Source: Paraburkholderia lacunae
GTDB taxonomy: Bacteria; Pseudomonadota; Gammaproteobacteria; Burkholderiales; Burkholderiaceae
Direction: 5' to 3'
Assembly (NCBI RefSeq): GCF_003353175.1
Contig: NZ_QHKS01000003.1
Location: forward strand, 1-64,000
Length of the DNA stretch: 64,000 bases
The notes below the pieces were generated by a model, which saw only the letters and a program-made list of their open reading frames with translations, made no database searches and was not told the origin of the DNA. The stretch's first letter is position 1, and every line of letters starts with the position of its first letter. A program made the position numbers and the translations under genes. Shown in pieces: positions 55,169-63,597 of this stretch.

Positions 55169-56418
55169 AGCCGATCGAATCCATGCCGGCGCCCGATCCC
55201 CGCAATGTCGCGCACTGGCGGGCCGATTTTCCGATTCTGGGTGAACGCGTGCACGGCCGGCCGCTGGTCTATCTCGACAACGGCGCCACGACGCAAAAGC
55301 CCGCCTCGGTGATCTACGCGGAAAACGCTTTTTACCGTCATGGGAACGCCAATGTGCACCGCGGCGTGCATCTGCTGTCGCTGCGCGCGACCGATGCCTA
55401 TGAAGCGGCACGCGCGAAAATCGCCCGCTTCATCCACGCGCGGCGCCCGGAGGAGATCGTATTCGTGCGCGGGACGACCGAAGCGATCAATCTGGTCGCG
55501 CAGAGCTACGCGCGGCCGCGGCTCGCGCCCGGCGACGAAATCCTGATCAGCGCGATGGAGCATCATTCGAACATCGTGCCGTGGCAGCTCGTCTGCGAGC
55601 AGACCGGTGCGGTGCTGAAAGTCGTGCCGATCGACGATACGGGCGCGCTCGATGTCGTCGCATACGAAGGCCTGCTGAGCGAGCGGACCAGGCTCGTCGC
55701 GATGACGCATCTGGCCAACGCGCTCGGCAGCATCAATCCGGTGGAGCACATCATTGCCTCCGCGCACGCGAAGAGCGTGCCGGTGCTGCTGGACGGCGCG
55801 CAGGCGATCTCGCATCTGCCCGTCGACGTGCTCACGCTCGATTGCGATTTTTACGCGTTTTCCGGGCACAAGGTCTACGGGCCGACCGGAATCGGCGTGC
55901 TGTATGCCAAGGCTGCTCTGCTGGAGGCGATGCCGCCATGGCAGGGCGGCGGCGACATGATCCGCTCGGTGACGTTCGAGAAGACGGAGTACAACGCGAT
56001 TCCGTGGAAGTTCGAGGCCGGCACGCCGAACATTGCCGGCGCGATCGCGCTCGGCGCGGCGCTAGATTACGTCGACGCGATCGGCATGGAAGTCATCGCC
56101 GCGCACGAGGCCGGCGTGCTCGCCTATGCGAGCGGCGCGCTGCAGGCGATCCCGGGCTTGCGCCTGATCGGCACCGCGGCCGATAAGGCGAGCATCCTGT
56201 CGTTCGTGCTCGACGGTGTGCATGCGCACGACGTCGGCACGATTCTCGATCGTCACGGCGTGGCCGTGCGGGCAGGCCACCACTGCGCGATGCCGGTGAT
56301 GCAGCGTTTCGGCGTACCCGCGACCGTGCGCGCGTCATTGGGCCTCTACAACACGCGTGAAGATATCGACGCGCTGCTTGAAGGGCTCGCGCAAGTCGGG
56401 GAGGTATTCGGACGATGA
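55165..56418 (+). CDS. sufS: Cysteine desulfurase SufS
   Basis: A 417-residue class II, PLP-dependent cysteine desulfurase that supplies sulfur. The PLP lysine is K236 (SGHKVYGPTG), the persulfide cysteine C374 in RAGHHCAMPVM, and MEHHSNIVPW and YLDNGATTQKP mark the cofactor pocket. The ATG at 55165 overlaps the sufD stop; site AGGGAG. The neighbour SufU indicates that sulfur is passed to SufU rather than to SufE. Confidence 0.96.
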   Translation: MKPIESMPAPDPRNVAHWRADFPILGERVHGRPLVYLDNGATTQKPASVIYAENAFYRHGNANVHRGVHLLSLRATDAYEAARAKIARFIHARRPEEIVFVRGTTEAINLVAQSYARPRLAPGDEILISAMEHHSNIVPWQLVCEQTGAVLKVVPIDDTGALDVVAYEGLLSERTRLVAMTHLANALGSINPVEHIIASAHAKSVPVLLDGAQAISHLPVDVLTLDCDFYAFSGHKVYGPTGIGVLYAKAALLEAMPPWQGGGDMIRSVTFEKTEYNAIPWKFEAGTPNIAGAIALGAALDYVDAIGMEVIAAHEAGVLAYASGALQAIPGLRLIGTAADKASILSFVLDGVHAHDVGTILDRHGVAVRAGHHCAMPVMQRFGVPATVRASLGLYNTREDIDALLEGLAQVGEVFGR

Positions 56419-56867
56419 ACGATCTGAGCGAGCTCTATCAGGAGGTCATCTTCGATCACTACCGGCAGCCGCGCAATCGCGGCGTGCTGGCCGGCGCCAA
56501 CCGTACGGCGGAGGGCTACAACCCGTTGTGCGGCGACAAGGTGACGCTGTATCTGAGGATCGAGGACGGCATCGTCAAGGAGGCGAGCTTCGAGGGCTCG
56601 GGATGCGCGATCGCCACCGCATCGGCATCGCTGATGACCGAAGCGCTGAAGGGCAAGACGGAAGCCGAGGCGCAGGCGCTGTTCGGGCGCTTTCGCGAGA
56701 TGGTGACGGCAAGCGCTCCGGTATCTGCGCCGGCACCGGATCTGGGCAAGCTCGCGGCGCTGTCCGGCGTGCGTGAATTTCCCGCGCGGGTGAAGTGCGC
56801 GACGCTCGCGTGGCATACGCTGCGTGCCGCGCTGCAAGGCGAGAACAGCACGGTATCCACGGAGTAG
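56415..56867 (+). CDS. sufU: Zinc-dependent sulfurtransferase SufU
   Basis: A 150-residue IscU-like protein. The ligands C39, D41 (NPLCGD), C64 (GSGCAIA) and C128 (VKCATLAW) match the Zn-binding set of Bacillus SufU, and the roughly 20-residue insertion before the last cysteine marks SufU rather than IscU; the IscU LPPVK motif is absent. SufU takes persulfide sulfur from SufS. Start overlaps the sufS stop by four bases. Confidence 0.94.
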   Translation: MNDLSELYQEVIFDHYRQPRNRGVLAGANRTAEGYNPLCGDKVTLYLRIEDGIVKEASFEGSGCAIATASASLMTEALKGKTEAEAQALFGRFREMVTASAPVSAPAPDLGKLAALSGVREFPARVKCATLAWHTLRAALQGENSTVSTE

Positions 56868-56873
56868 CGAATC

Positions 56874-57242
56874 ATGAGCGAATCCGCTTGGTGGAAGCGG
56901 GCGCAAGCCCGTGACGAGGCTGCCGGCTCTGAGAGCGGCGACCTGAAAAGCCGGGTCATCGAGGCGTTGCGCACGGTGTACGACCCGGAGATTCCGGTCA
57001 ATATTTACGACCTGGGCCTGGTCTATGGGCTCGATGTCGATGCGCAGGAGGGACGCGTCGAGATCCGCATGACGCTCACCGCGCCCGGCTGCCCGGTCGC
57101 GCAGACTTTCCCGGCGACCGTGGAAGAGGCGGTGTTCGACGTGAGCGGCGTGAACGACGTGCACGTCGAACTGGTGTGGGACCCGCCGTGGTCGCGCGAG
57201 CGGATGTCCGATGCCGCGCGCCTGCAACTGGGGATGCTTTGA
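56874..57242 (+). CDS. sufT: SUF-associated DUF59 protein SufT
   Basis: A 122-residue MIP18/DUF59 domain protein involved in Fe-S maturation. The core starts ALRTVYDPEIPVNIYDLGLV, with the conserved cysteine C73 in LTAPGCPVAQ and the family ending LVWDPPWSRERMSDAARLQL. The start lies six bases after sufU and the stop touches the next gene. Confidence 0.93.
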   Translation: MSESAWWKRAQARDEAAGSESGDLKSRVIEALRTVYDPEIPVNIYDLGLVYGLDVDAQEGRVEIRMTLTAPGCPVAQTFPATVEEAVFDVSGVNDVHVELVWDPPWSRERMSDAARLQLGML

Positions 57243-57243
57243 G

Positions 57244-57564
57244 ATGTCGGACTGGGTCGAGGTCGCCGCCCTGGGGGATCTGCCGCCCGGCACGCACCGC
57301 ACCGTCGAGGTGGACGGCGCGCAGGTAGCCGTATTCAATCTGGACGGCGTCTGCTATGCGATTGAAGACGTCTGCACGCACGACGGCGGCGTCCTCACGG
57401 GCGGCGAGGTGCATGGCGACGTGGTGGTCTGTCCGCGTCACGGGGCCAGCTTTTGCATCAGGACAGGGAAGGTTCTCGGGCCGCCGGCTTACGAGGATGT
57501 CGCGACGTTTCCGGTTCGCGTCGAAGGCGGGTTCGTTCAGGTGCGGGACGCGCGGTGGGATTGA
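57244..57564 (+). CDS. Rieske-type ferredoxin
   Basis: A 106-residue [2Fe-2S] protein of the dioxygenase-ferredoxin type. The cluster ligands are C44, H46 (CTHDGG) and C63, H66 (CPRHGASF). One base after the sufT stop, so it is the last gene of the suf operon. It may donate electrons for cluster assembly; such a gene at the end of a SUF operon is known in Actinobacteria. The role is inferred. Confidence 0.92.
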   Translation: MSDWVEVAALGDLPPGTHRTVEVDGAQVAVFNLDGVCYAIEDVCTHDGGVLTGGEVHGDVVVCPRHGASFCIRTGKVLGPPAYEDVATFPVRVEGGFVQVRDARWD

Positions 57565-57672
57565 GCGTGGGCGACGGTTGCGTACGACTCCGATGCGGGT
57601 GCATCGCAAGTGGCCGCATTCATGATCGCCACGTGATCGGCCGCGTGGCGCCGCTACGCTAAGGAGAACGAC

Positions 57673-58659
57673 ATGCGTGCAATGGTGTTCGACGGAGCCT
57701 CGCCGGTACTGCATGACATGCAGGTGCCCGATCCGCAACCGGCTGCCGGCCAGTTGCTGATCGACATCCATGCGTGCGGGGTATGCCGCACGGACCTGCA
57801 TGTGGTCGATCGCGAGCTGGCGCATCCGAAACAGCCGCTCATTCCGGGGCACGAAATCGTCGGGACCGTTGCCGCCCTGGGCGAGGGCGTGTCCGGATTC
57901 AGGGTGGGCGATCGCGTCGGCGTACCGTGGACAGGCCGCACCTGCGGGCACTGCCGCTGTTGCCTCGGCGGCCACGAAAACCTGTGCGACGAACCGGGCT
58001 TCACGGGCTACACGATCGACGGCGGCTACGCCGAGCGCACCGTCGCCGACAGCCGCTACTGCTTTCATTTGCCTGAGCGCTATGCCGACGTCGAGGCGGC
58101 ACCGCTCCTGTGCGCCGGTCTGATCGGCTATCGCACGCTCAGCATGGCGGGCGACGCGCAACGGATCGGCATCTACGGATTCGGCGCCGCTGCGCATATC
58201 GTGGCGCAAGTGGCGCGCCACCAGGGACGCGCGGTCTACGCATTCACACGCCACGGCGACACGAGCGCCCAGCAGCTTGCGCTGCGCCTCGGCGCCCGCT
58301 GGGCCGGCGGCAGCGACGAAAGCGCGCCCGCCGAACTCGATGCCGCGCTGATCTTCGCGTCCGCCGGCGCGCTCGTGCCGGTGGCGCTGAAGGCCGTGGT
58401 CAAAGGCGGCACCGTCGTGTGCGGAGGGATCCACATGAGCGATATTCCGTCGTTCCCGTATGAGTCTTTATGGGGCGAACGGCGCCTCTGCTCGGTGGCC
58501 AACCTCACGCGCGCCGACGGCCGGGCATTCATGCAGCTCGCCGGCGAGGTTCCGCTCGAAATCGAAACCACCCGCTACGCGCTCGCCGAGGCGAATCGCG
58601 CGTTGAGCGACCTGCGTGAAGGCAGAGTGACGGGCGCGGCCGTGTTGTGCATGAGGTGA
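57673..58659 (+). CDS. Zinc-dependent alcohol dehydrogenase
   Basis: A 328-residue medium-chain dehydrogenase. Catalytic zinc ligands C38 (ACGVCRTDLH) and H60-E61 (PGHEIVG), plus C of GLIGYRTL region; structural zinc cysteines in CGHCRCCLGGHENLC. The nucleotide-binding stretch is IGIYGFGAAAHIVAQ, with one Gly of GxGxxG changed to Ala. It resembles the group of AdhA-like enzymes acting on various alcohols or aldehydes. The site AAGGAG precedes the ATG; it lies 108 bp after the suf operon and may be separate. Confidence 0.92.
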   Translation: MRAMVFDGASPVLHDMQVPDPQPAAGQLLIDIHACGVCRTDLHVVDRELAHPKQPLIPGHEIVGTVAALGEGVSGFRVGDRVGVPWTGRTCGHCRCCLGGHENLCDEPGFTGYTIDGGYAERTVADSRYCFHLPERYADVEAAPLLCAGLIGYRTLSMAGDAQRIGIYGFGAAAHIVAQVARHQGRAVYAFTRHGDTSAQQLALRLGARWAGGSDESAPAELDAALIFASAGALVPVALKAVVKGGTVVCGGIHMSDIPSFPYESLWGERRLCSVANLTRADGRAFMQLAGEVPLEIETTRYALAEANRALSDLREGRVTGAAVLCMR

Positions 58660-58697
58660 GGGCGGCGCTTGGGCAGACTCGTCTGCGTGCGAGTGAC

Positions 58698-59800
58698 TCA
58701 GAGCAGCGGGGACGCACCGAATTGCGGCCGGCAACGGCGCAGCTCGCGACCCGATCCCGTTGCATGAATGACAAGCCGGACAAATCCGTTTGACGGTGCG
58801 TAGGGTGCAAAGAAACGATCTATCACACCGCTGAACGTATGCAGGCTGAATGCCGTGAAGGCCGATTCGTCCACCGTCAGCGCGATCTCGATACCTCGCA
58901 CAAAGGTGGACATCGGCTTGAGAGCCATCCATTGCACCACGGACTTGTGATCGAGGCGGGTGATGGCGTCTATTTGCGGTGCCGCTCGTGAGGCGCCGGC
59001 GAGGTGCAGGTTGAGCAGATCCTTCAACCCGGAGAGGCCGGAAGGTTGTAGCGTCAAGGCGTGCGGCGTCATGCCCGCGATGAGTCGCCAGAGCGTCCCT
59101 GGATCCTGTGGTCGTGTCTGGCTTGGCGATGCGCGGCGCAGCAGGGAGATTCGTGCGGCGAGGTTCTCGTTTTCGTTGAGAAGATCGCCATCGGGTGTAC
59201 CGAAGGGCAACGCGGACGGTCGGTCTGCGTTAGTGCAGGTCAGGTCGATCGCGATCTGATCGGTATCGGGTTTGATGGGCGTGCCGTCCCGATCGACAAA
59301 GGTCAGTTCGGCTTGCCGCAAAGGCGAACCGGGATGTTCGCGCCTGTCCCGATGGGCGATCCAGTAGGGCGCCGGTGTATCGATCGAGCGCTCGTGAACA
59401 GGCTCGTGAACCAGCCCGTGAAAGGGGGGAATAACGATACTGCCTTGCGCGTCGGGTGCGCCGTGTGGCGTCATCCGCACGGCGTCTATGGAGTGCACCT
59501 CGATGCCCTGCATGAGGAGCGCCTGCGGCGCGATCGGATAGGTGTAGACGCCGCTTTTGAGTACCACGGGAACGGCTTCCCGCTTGAACAGGTTGACGAC
59601 CGGCGAGCAAAAGAGCCTCAGATGGGTGGCCGACAGCATTTCCAAGGCGCGGCCGGAGGGTGTGTCGACCGGCATGTTGACGACAGGCAGATGGAGCGTC
59701 AATCGCCGGCATGGACCGCAGGCGCGAACCAGGCGAGCCAGGTCGATATCGACGAACGCGAATTTGTCGGGAAAGCAGAAATCGTCCGGCTTCACGGGCC
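58698..59800 (-). pseudogene. tssF: C-terminal fragment of type VI secretion baseplate protein TssF
   Basis: The frame encodes about 365 residues resembling the C-terminal part of TssF: it begins at FCFPDKFAFVDIDLARL, continues with LRLFCSPVVNLFKREAVPV, the HPYPIAP-like VYTYPIAPQALLMQGIEVHS, and ends at ELRRCRPQFGASPLL, close to the usual TssF end. Full-length TssF is about 600 residues; the first 230 or more are absent and the frame upstream is unrelated and overlaps other genes. No other T6SS gene is nearby, so it is a remnant of a lost or moved cluster. Confidence 0.8.
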
Positions 59801-59839
59801 CCGGCTGGCAAGGCCGCTGCGCCTGTGATACGGAGTCCC

Positions 59840-60304
59840 TTATTCGATGACGGGCCGGCTTAGTTCGGTGCGCCAATTGGCCGGATCGGGGCTCGATTCC
59901 GGGCCGACGACATAGCACTCGTACAGATCGCCTGCCGTCTTGTACCCGTTGGCTTCCATCCACCCGGCGAACTCGTGCCACGCGCCGCCTAGCCCCTCGT
60001 AGGGGCCGTAATAGACGGTGCGCACCACCTTGAGCGCAGGCCGCTGCCAAGGCTTCACGCGGCCTACGGCCGTGACGGGTGCCGACACCGGCACGCAGAT
60101 ATCGAAATCGAACGCCTCTGGCGTCATCTTCAGATGATGTGCAAACCACGGTCCGGTTGGACCAATGCCTTGCGCCTTGACAGCCGCCATCGCCTCGCCG
60201 ATGCCCGGTCCCATGACGTGCTGGATCTGCGAGCGTGGCGTCTCGATGTGAACGGTTGCGACCAGTTGCGCGGGGGTCTCGACAACTTGTGGCGTTTCGA
60301 TCAT
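59840..60304 (-). CDS. GyrI-like small-molecule-binding protein
   Basis: A 154-residue protein of the GyrI/AraC effector-binding type. It contains two repeats of a beta-alpha-beta-beta unit (VETPAQLVATVHIETPRSQI, and later ALKVVRTVYYGPYEGLGGAW, HEFAGWMEANGYKTAGDLYE, CYVVGPE). Such single-domain proteins bind hydrophobic small molecules and may sequester or hydrolyse them. Start overlaps the previous stop by four bases (ATGA), so it is co-translated with the AHSA1 gene. Confidence 0.88.
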   Translation of the reverse strand: MIETPQVVETPAQLVATVHIETPRSQIQHVMGPGIGEAMAAVKAQGIGPTGPWFAHHLKMTPEAFDFDICVPVSAPVTAVGRVKPWQRPALKVVRTVYYGPYEGLGGAWHEFAGWMEANGYKTAGDLYECYVVGPESSPDPANWRTELSRPVIE

Positions 60305-60801
60305 ATGCGTTCTCCGATGAAGGTCGGCAGCAATGCTTCGAGGCGGTCATAGCCTGCGGCCATGCCGTACTCCATGCCCGAACGGCGTGCCGTGTCGCGG
60401 GCTTCCTGCGATTCGTACAGGATAGTGATCGTGGTCCTGGTGATGCCGCGCGTCTCGACGAACACCGTCGTGTCCAGTGCTTCACCCGGATACCAGGTGT
60501 CGTCGAACTTCTCGGTGGCAACGAGGCGTTCGTGCGCAATGACCTCGCGGAACACGCCACCCATGGCCATGTGCGACCCGTCCTTTTCGGAACGCCAGAC
60601 GTAGCGATAGGCACCGCCGACGCGAAGATCGATTTCGCACAGCGGCATGGTCCATCCAGGTGGCCCGAGCAGCCAGCGACGGACGAGTTCCGGTTTGGTG
60701 AATGCGTCGAACACCAGTCGTCGCGGCGCGTTGAAATCGCGCGTCACCTGGATCTCGCAATCGCTTGGCGTGGACACCTTAAAGCTGTCGGGGAAGAACA
60801 A
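60301..60801 (-). CDS. AHSA1/SRPBCC-domain protein
   Basis: A 166-residue START-like protein (activator of Hsp90 ATPase homologue family). Landmarks: VTRDFNAPRRLVFDAFTKPE, LVRRWLLGPPGWTMPLCEID, LRVGGAYRYVWRSEKDGSH, and the C-terminal helix MEYGMAAGYDRLEALLP. The start is TTG at 60801 with the site GGGAGG; no ATG fits. In this family, an adjacent ArsR regulator is usual, as here. Ligand unknown. Confidence 0.88.
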   Translation of the reverse strand: MFFPDSFKVSTPSDCEIQVTRDFNAPRRLVFDAFTKPELVRRWLLGPPGWTMPLCEIDLRVGGAYRYVWRSEKDGSHMAMGGVFREVIAHERLVATEKFDDTWYPGEALDTTVFVETRGITRTTITILYESQEARDTARRSGMEYGMAAGYDRLEALLPTFIGERI

Positions 60802-60811
60802 GGAACCTCCC

Positions 60812-61198
60812 TTACCGCTTCTTGGGAGCGGTACGTTTGCGTTTGTTTTCCGTCGCTTTCAACTCGCTCAGCAAGCCGTCGAGGCGGACGAAGGAAGCCT
60901 CCCAATATTCGCGGTACCGTTCCAGCCACTCGGTTGCTTCAGCGAGGGGACGCGCCTCGAGCTTGCGCGGGCGCCGCTGCGCATCGCTGCCGGACGAAAT
61001 CAGGCCTGCCTGTTCGAGCACCTTGAGATGCCGCGAGATCGCCGGCTGAGTCATCGAGAAGGGCTCGGCCAATTCACTCACCGACACCTCCCCCGAGGCC
61101 AGGCGCGCCAGGATCGCCCGCCGCGTGGGGTTGGCCAATGCGGCGAACGTCATGTCCAGGCGATCGGAGGTGGCTTTTTCATAACTGGATTGTTTCAT
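60812..61198 (-). CDS. ArsR-family transcriptional regulator
   Basis: A 128-residue winged-helix regulator. The helix-turn-helix is at about 14-90: FAALANPTRRAILARLASGE, VSVSELAEPFSMTQPAISRH, LKVLEQAGLISSGSDAQRRP. No metal-binding ELCVCDL motif, so it belongs to the group paired with AHSA1 proteins. ATG at 61198 is chosen; one three codons earlier (61207) overlaps the -10 region. No ribosome-binding site is visible for either, so the message may be leaderless. Confidence 0.88.
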   Translation of the reverse strand: MKQSSYEKATSDRLDMTFAALANPTRRAILARLASGEVSVSELAEPFSMTQPAISRHLKVLEQAGLISSGSDAQRRPRKLEARPLAEATEWLERYREYWEASFVRLDGLLSELKATENKRKRTAPKKR

Positions 61199-61205
61199 AA
61201 CGAAC

Positions 61206-61234
61206 ATGTTATATAAAGGCGCGACGAATTTCAA
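61206..61234 (-). promoter_or_regulatory. Putative promoter of the arsR operon
   Basis: Minus strand: TTGAAA (61234-61229), a 17-bp spacer, and TAACAT (61211-61206), inside the AT-rich TATATAACAT. Transcription would start close to the ATG at 61198, giving a leaderless or nearly leaderless message. Confidence 0.45.
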
Positions 61235-61388
61235 CCTGATCGCGCGGGTCCTGTTGTGTCTCGGTTTGCTGTAAAACCTGTCATTTGTTGCGCAAATGCA
61301 ACGCTGGATCAGTGACTTTCTGCTGTCCGCAATCGTCATCGCGAGCACCGATTCACACCCGCATAAAACAACACGGAGACTCGAGGTG

Positions 61389-61520
61389 ATGAAAAAACAT
61401 GGGCTGATCATGGTATGCGCGGGCGCCGCGCTGTACGGAATCGTCGATACGGCGATTACTTACGTGAACAATGCCGACGGCAGGAGGCGACCGGCGGAGG
61501 AGGCCGGTCGCAGAGGCTAG
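61389..61520 (+). CDS. Putative 43-residue membrane peptide
   Basis: A short frame with a good site (CGAGGTG, 61381-61387). It encodes MKKHGLIMVCAGAALYGIVD followed by TAITYVNNADGRRRPAEEAG and a short basic end: one hydrophobic segment and a basic C-terminus. It is divergent from the arsR operon. I do not recognise a family; it may be a real small membrane protein. Confidence 0.4.
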   Translation: MKKHGLIMVCAGAALYGIVDTAITYVNNADGRRRPAEEAGRRG

Positions 61521-61556
61521 AGAATCCGCACGAGTTTTCAGTAGCCGATCAGCTCG

Positions 61557-62375
61557 CTACCTCGCCGCGACGGCCCTGTGAAATTCGGCCAATGCCGCCC
61601 ACATTTCAACGGGATTCGAGTACATCGGAAAATGCCCGCTTCGGGCGATTTCGGCCAGCGTCACGCCGTCATCCCGAAGATGCGGCAGATACGACAGCGA
61701 CGCGTTCTGTTCACCGTACATGAACATCCGCGGGAACGGCAGCGACAGGAACTTCGTCATCAGGTCGCCGTGATCGGACAGCTCGACCATCGACGTGAAG
61801 ATGCCGCGCACCGCGTCGGCCCGAACCTTGTGACGCAGGCTCGACGCATAGAGCGGACACGATAGGTACGGCAGATGCCACGCCCGTTCGATGAAGTCGT
61901 CGAAGAACGCTTCGGCACTATCCGACGGATAGTCGACGACCTGACGGCTCAGAAAGCAGTCCTCAGGCGCGACGTTGCCCTCGATGTCGGCAAAGCTCAG
62001 TACGCGATCAGCTTCTTCGTAAGCCAGCATGAGCGCGGTGAGGCCGCCCATCGAATGCCCGACCAGATGGAACCTGTCGATGCCGAAATGCGCAAGCACT
62101 GCCTTCGCAGTTGCTACCAGGAAAGGAATCGAGACCTTCGACAGATCGCCGCAGAGGGTTGCGCCGCAACCCGGGGCATCGTAGGCGAGAACAGGATGGT
62201 CGGCGAACGCGGCGTAATGAACGATATCGGCGTAATCTTCCTTCGTCGAACCGAAGCCGTGCAGGAAAACAATCGGCGCTCGTTCGCCCGCGCGATGCAG
62301 CGCGGCGATATCGACCTCGACACCCTGCACCGTGAGCGCCACGGTTTCTTTCACGATCTCATTACGCGCCGGCAT
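61557..62375 (-). CDS. Alpha/beta hydrolase
   Basis: A 272-residue alpha/beta-fold hydrolase. Oxyanion region VFLHGFGSTKEDYAD (37-51), the nucleophile elbow GHSMGG with S108, and a C-terminal histidine in ARSGHFPMYSNP. The ATG at 62375 overlaps the end of the aminotransferase gene by 14 bp, implying coupled translation. The substrate is unknown; the neighbours suggest catabolism of an amino or keto acid derivative. Confidence 0.9.
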   Translation of the reverse strand: MPARNEIVKETVALTVQGVEVDIAALHRAGERAPIVFLHGFGSTKEDYADIVHYAAFADHPVLAYDAPGCGATLCGDLSKVSIPFLVATAKAVLAHFGIDRFHLVGHSMGGLTALMLAYEEADRVLSFADIEGNVAPEDCFLSRQVVDYPSDSAEAFFDDFIERAWHLPYLSCPLYASSLRHKVRADAVRGIFTSMVELSDHGDLMTKFLSLPFPRMFMYGEQNASLSYLPHLRDDGVTLAEIARSGHFPMYSNPVEMWAALAEFHRAVAAR

Positions 62376-63597
62376 GACGTTTCCCCGTGAGCGAATGACA
62401 GAAGCGCGTGATCGCGCGGCATGCATCGACCAACGCATCGTCGTCGAGTGCGTAAGCGATGCGGATGTAGGGGCCAAGCCCGAATGCGCTGCCTTGTACG
62501 ACAGCCACGTCAGCCTCGTCCAGCAATGCGCCGGCTACGTCTTCATCGCTGTCGAGCCGGGTGCCGGCGGGCGTGGCGCGTCCGATCAGCCCCTCGCACG
62601 AAGCAAACGTGTAGAAGGCGCCCCCCGGAACGGCGCATGTCAAACCCGGTGCCTGGTTGAGCAGTTCCACAATCAGGTCGCGCCGCTGTTCAAAGACGGA
62701 GCACGTTTCGCTGATGAACTGCTGCGGGCCGTCGAGCGCGGCCAATGCGGCATGCTGCGAGATCGCGCTGGCTCCCGAGGTTTGCTGCCCCTGGAGCTTT
62801 TCCATCGCATCCAGCAACCATCGCGGTCCGGTGCCGAAGCCGATGCGCCAGCCCGTCATCGCGTACGCCTTGGACACGCCGTTCATCGTCAGCGTGCGCG
62901 ACATCAGTCGCGGCTCGACCTGGGCGATCGTGTAGAAGGTCGCACCGTCGAAGATCAGATGCTCGTAGATATCGTCCGACAGGACGAGCACATGCGGATG
63001 GGCCAGCAGCACCTCGGCGAGCGCCGCCAGTTCATCGCGGGTATAGACCGCGCCGGTCGGATTCGACGGCGAGTTCAGGATCAGCCAGCGCGTGCGCGGC
63101 CCGATGGCGTTTGCCAGTGCTTGCGGCGTCAGCTTGAAGCCGTTTGCGCTTCCGCAACTCACGATGATCGGCGTCGCGCCGCATAGCTGAACCATCTCCG
63201 GGTAACTGACCCAGTAGGGCGCGGGCACAATAACCTCGTCCCCTTCGTTGAGCGTCGCCGCCAGCGCGTTGTAGATGACCTGTTTTCCGCCGCTGCAGAC
63301 GATCGTATCCTGCCAGCCGACATCGAGGCCGTTCTCGCGCTGAAACTTTGCCGCCACTGCCTCGCGAAGCGGCCGCATGCCGGCCACCTGCGTATAGCGG
63401 GTATGTCCGGCGCGCATGGCGTCCACTGCCGCGTCGCAGATATGAACCGGCGTGTCGAAATCCGGTTCGCCGGCGCTGAGCGAGATGATCTTCGCGCCCG
63501 ACGCGCGCCGCGCCGCGACGCGGTCCATCATGCGGTAGGTAGCGGAAGGCTGCGCTTTGGCCAGGTGAATGTTGAGGCGGTGCGGATCCACGGTCAT
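62362..63597 (-). CDS. PLP-dependent aminotransferase (class I/II)
   Basis: A 411-residue fold-type I aminotransferase of the aspartate/aromatic group. Landmarks: ISLSAGEPDFDTPVHICDAA, SGGKQVIYNALAATLNEGDE, the PYW cofactor stretch PAPYWVSYPEM, LNSPSNPTGAVYTRDEL, SDDIYEHLIFDG, the PLP lysine in NGVSKAYAMTGWRIGFG, and the carboxylate-binding Arg in PYIRIAYAL. The start overlaps the stop of the upstream RraA-type gene (ATGA at 63597-63594), with GGAGAAAA as ribosome-binding site; the alternative ATG at 63612 has none. Confidence 0.93.
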   Translation of the reverse strand: MTVDPHRLNIHLAKAQPSATYRMMDRVAARRASGAKIISLSAGEPDFDTPVHICDAAVDAMRAGHTRYTQVAGMRPLREAVAAKFQRENGLDVGWQDTIVCSGGKQVIYNALAATLNEGDEVIVPAPYWVSYPEMVQLCGATPIIVSCGSANGFKLTPQALANAIGPRTRWLILNSPSNPTGAVYTRDELAALAEVLLAHPHVLVLSDDIYEHLIFDGATFYTIAQVEPRLMSRTLTMNGVSKAYAMTGWRIGFGTGPRWLLDAMEKLQGQQTSGASAISQHAALAALDGPQQFISETCSVFEQRRDLIVELLNQAPGLTCAVPGGAFYTFASCEGLIGRATPAGTRLDSDEDVAGALLDEADVAVVQGSAFGLGPYIRIAYALDDDALVDACRAITRFCHSLTGKRHAGA

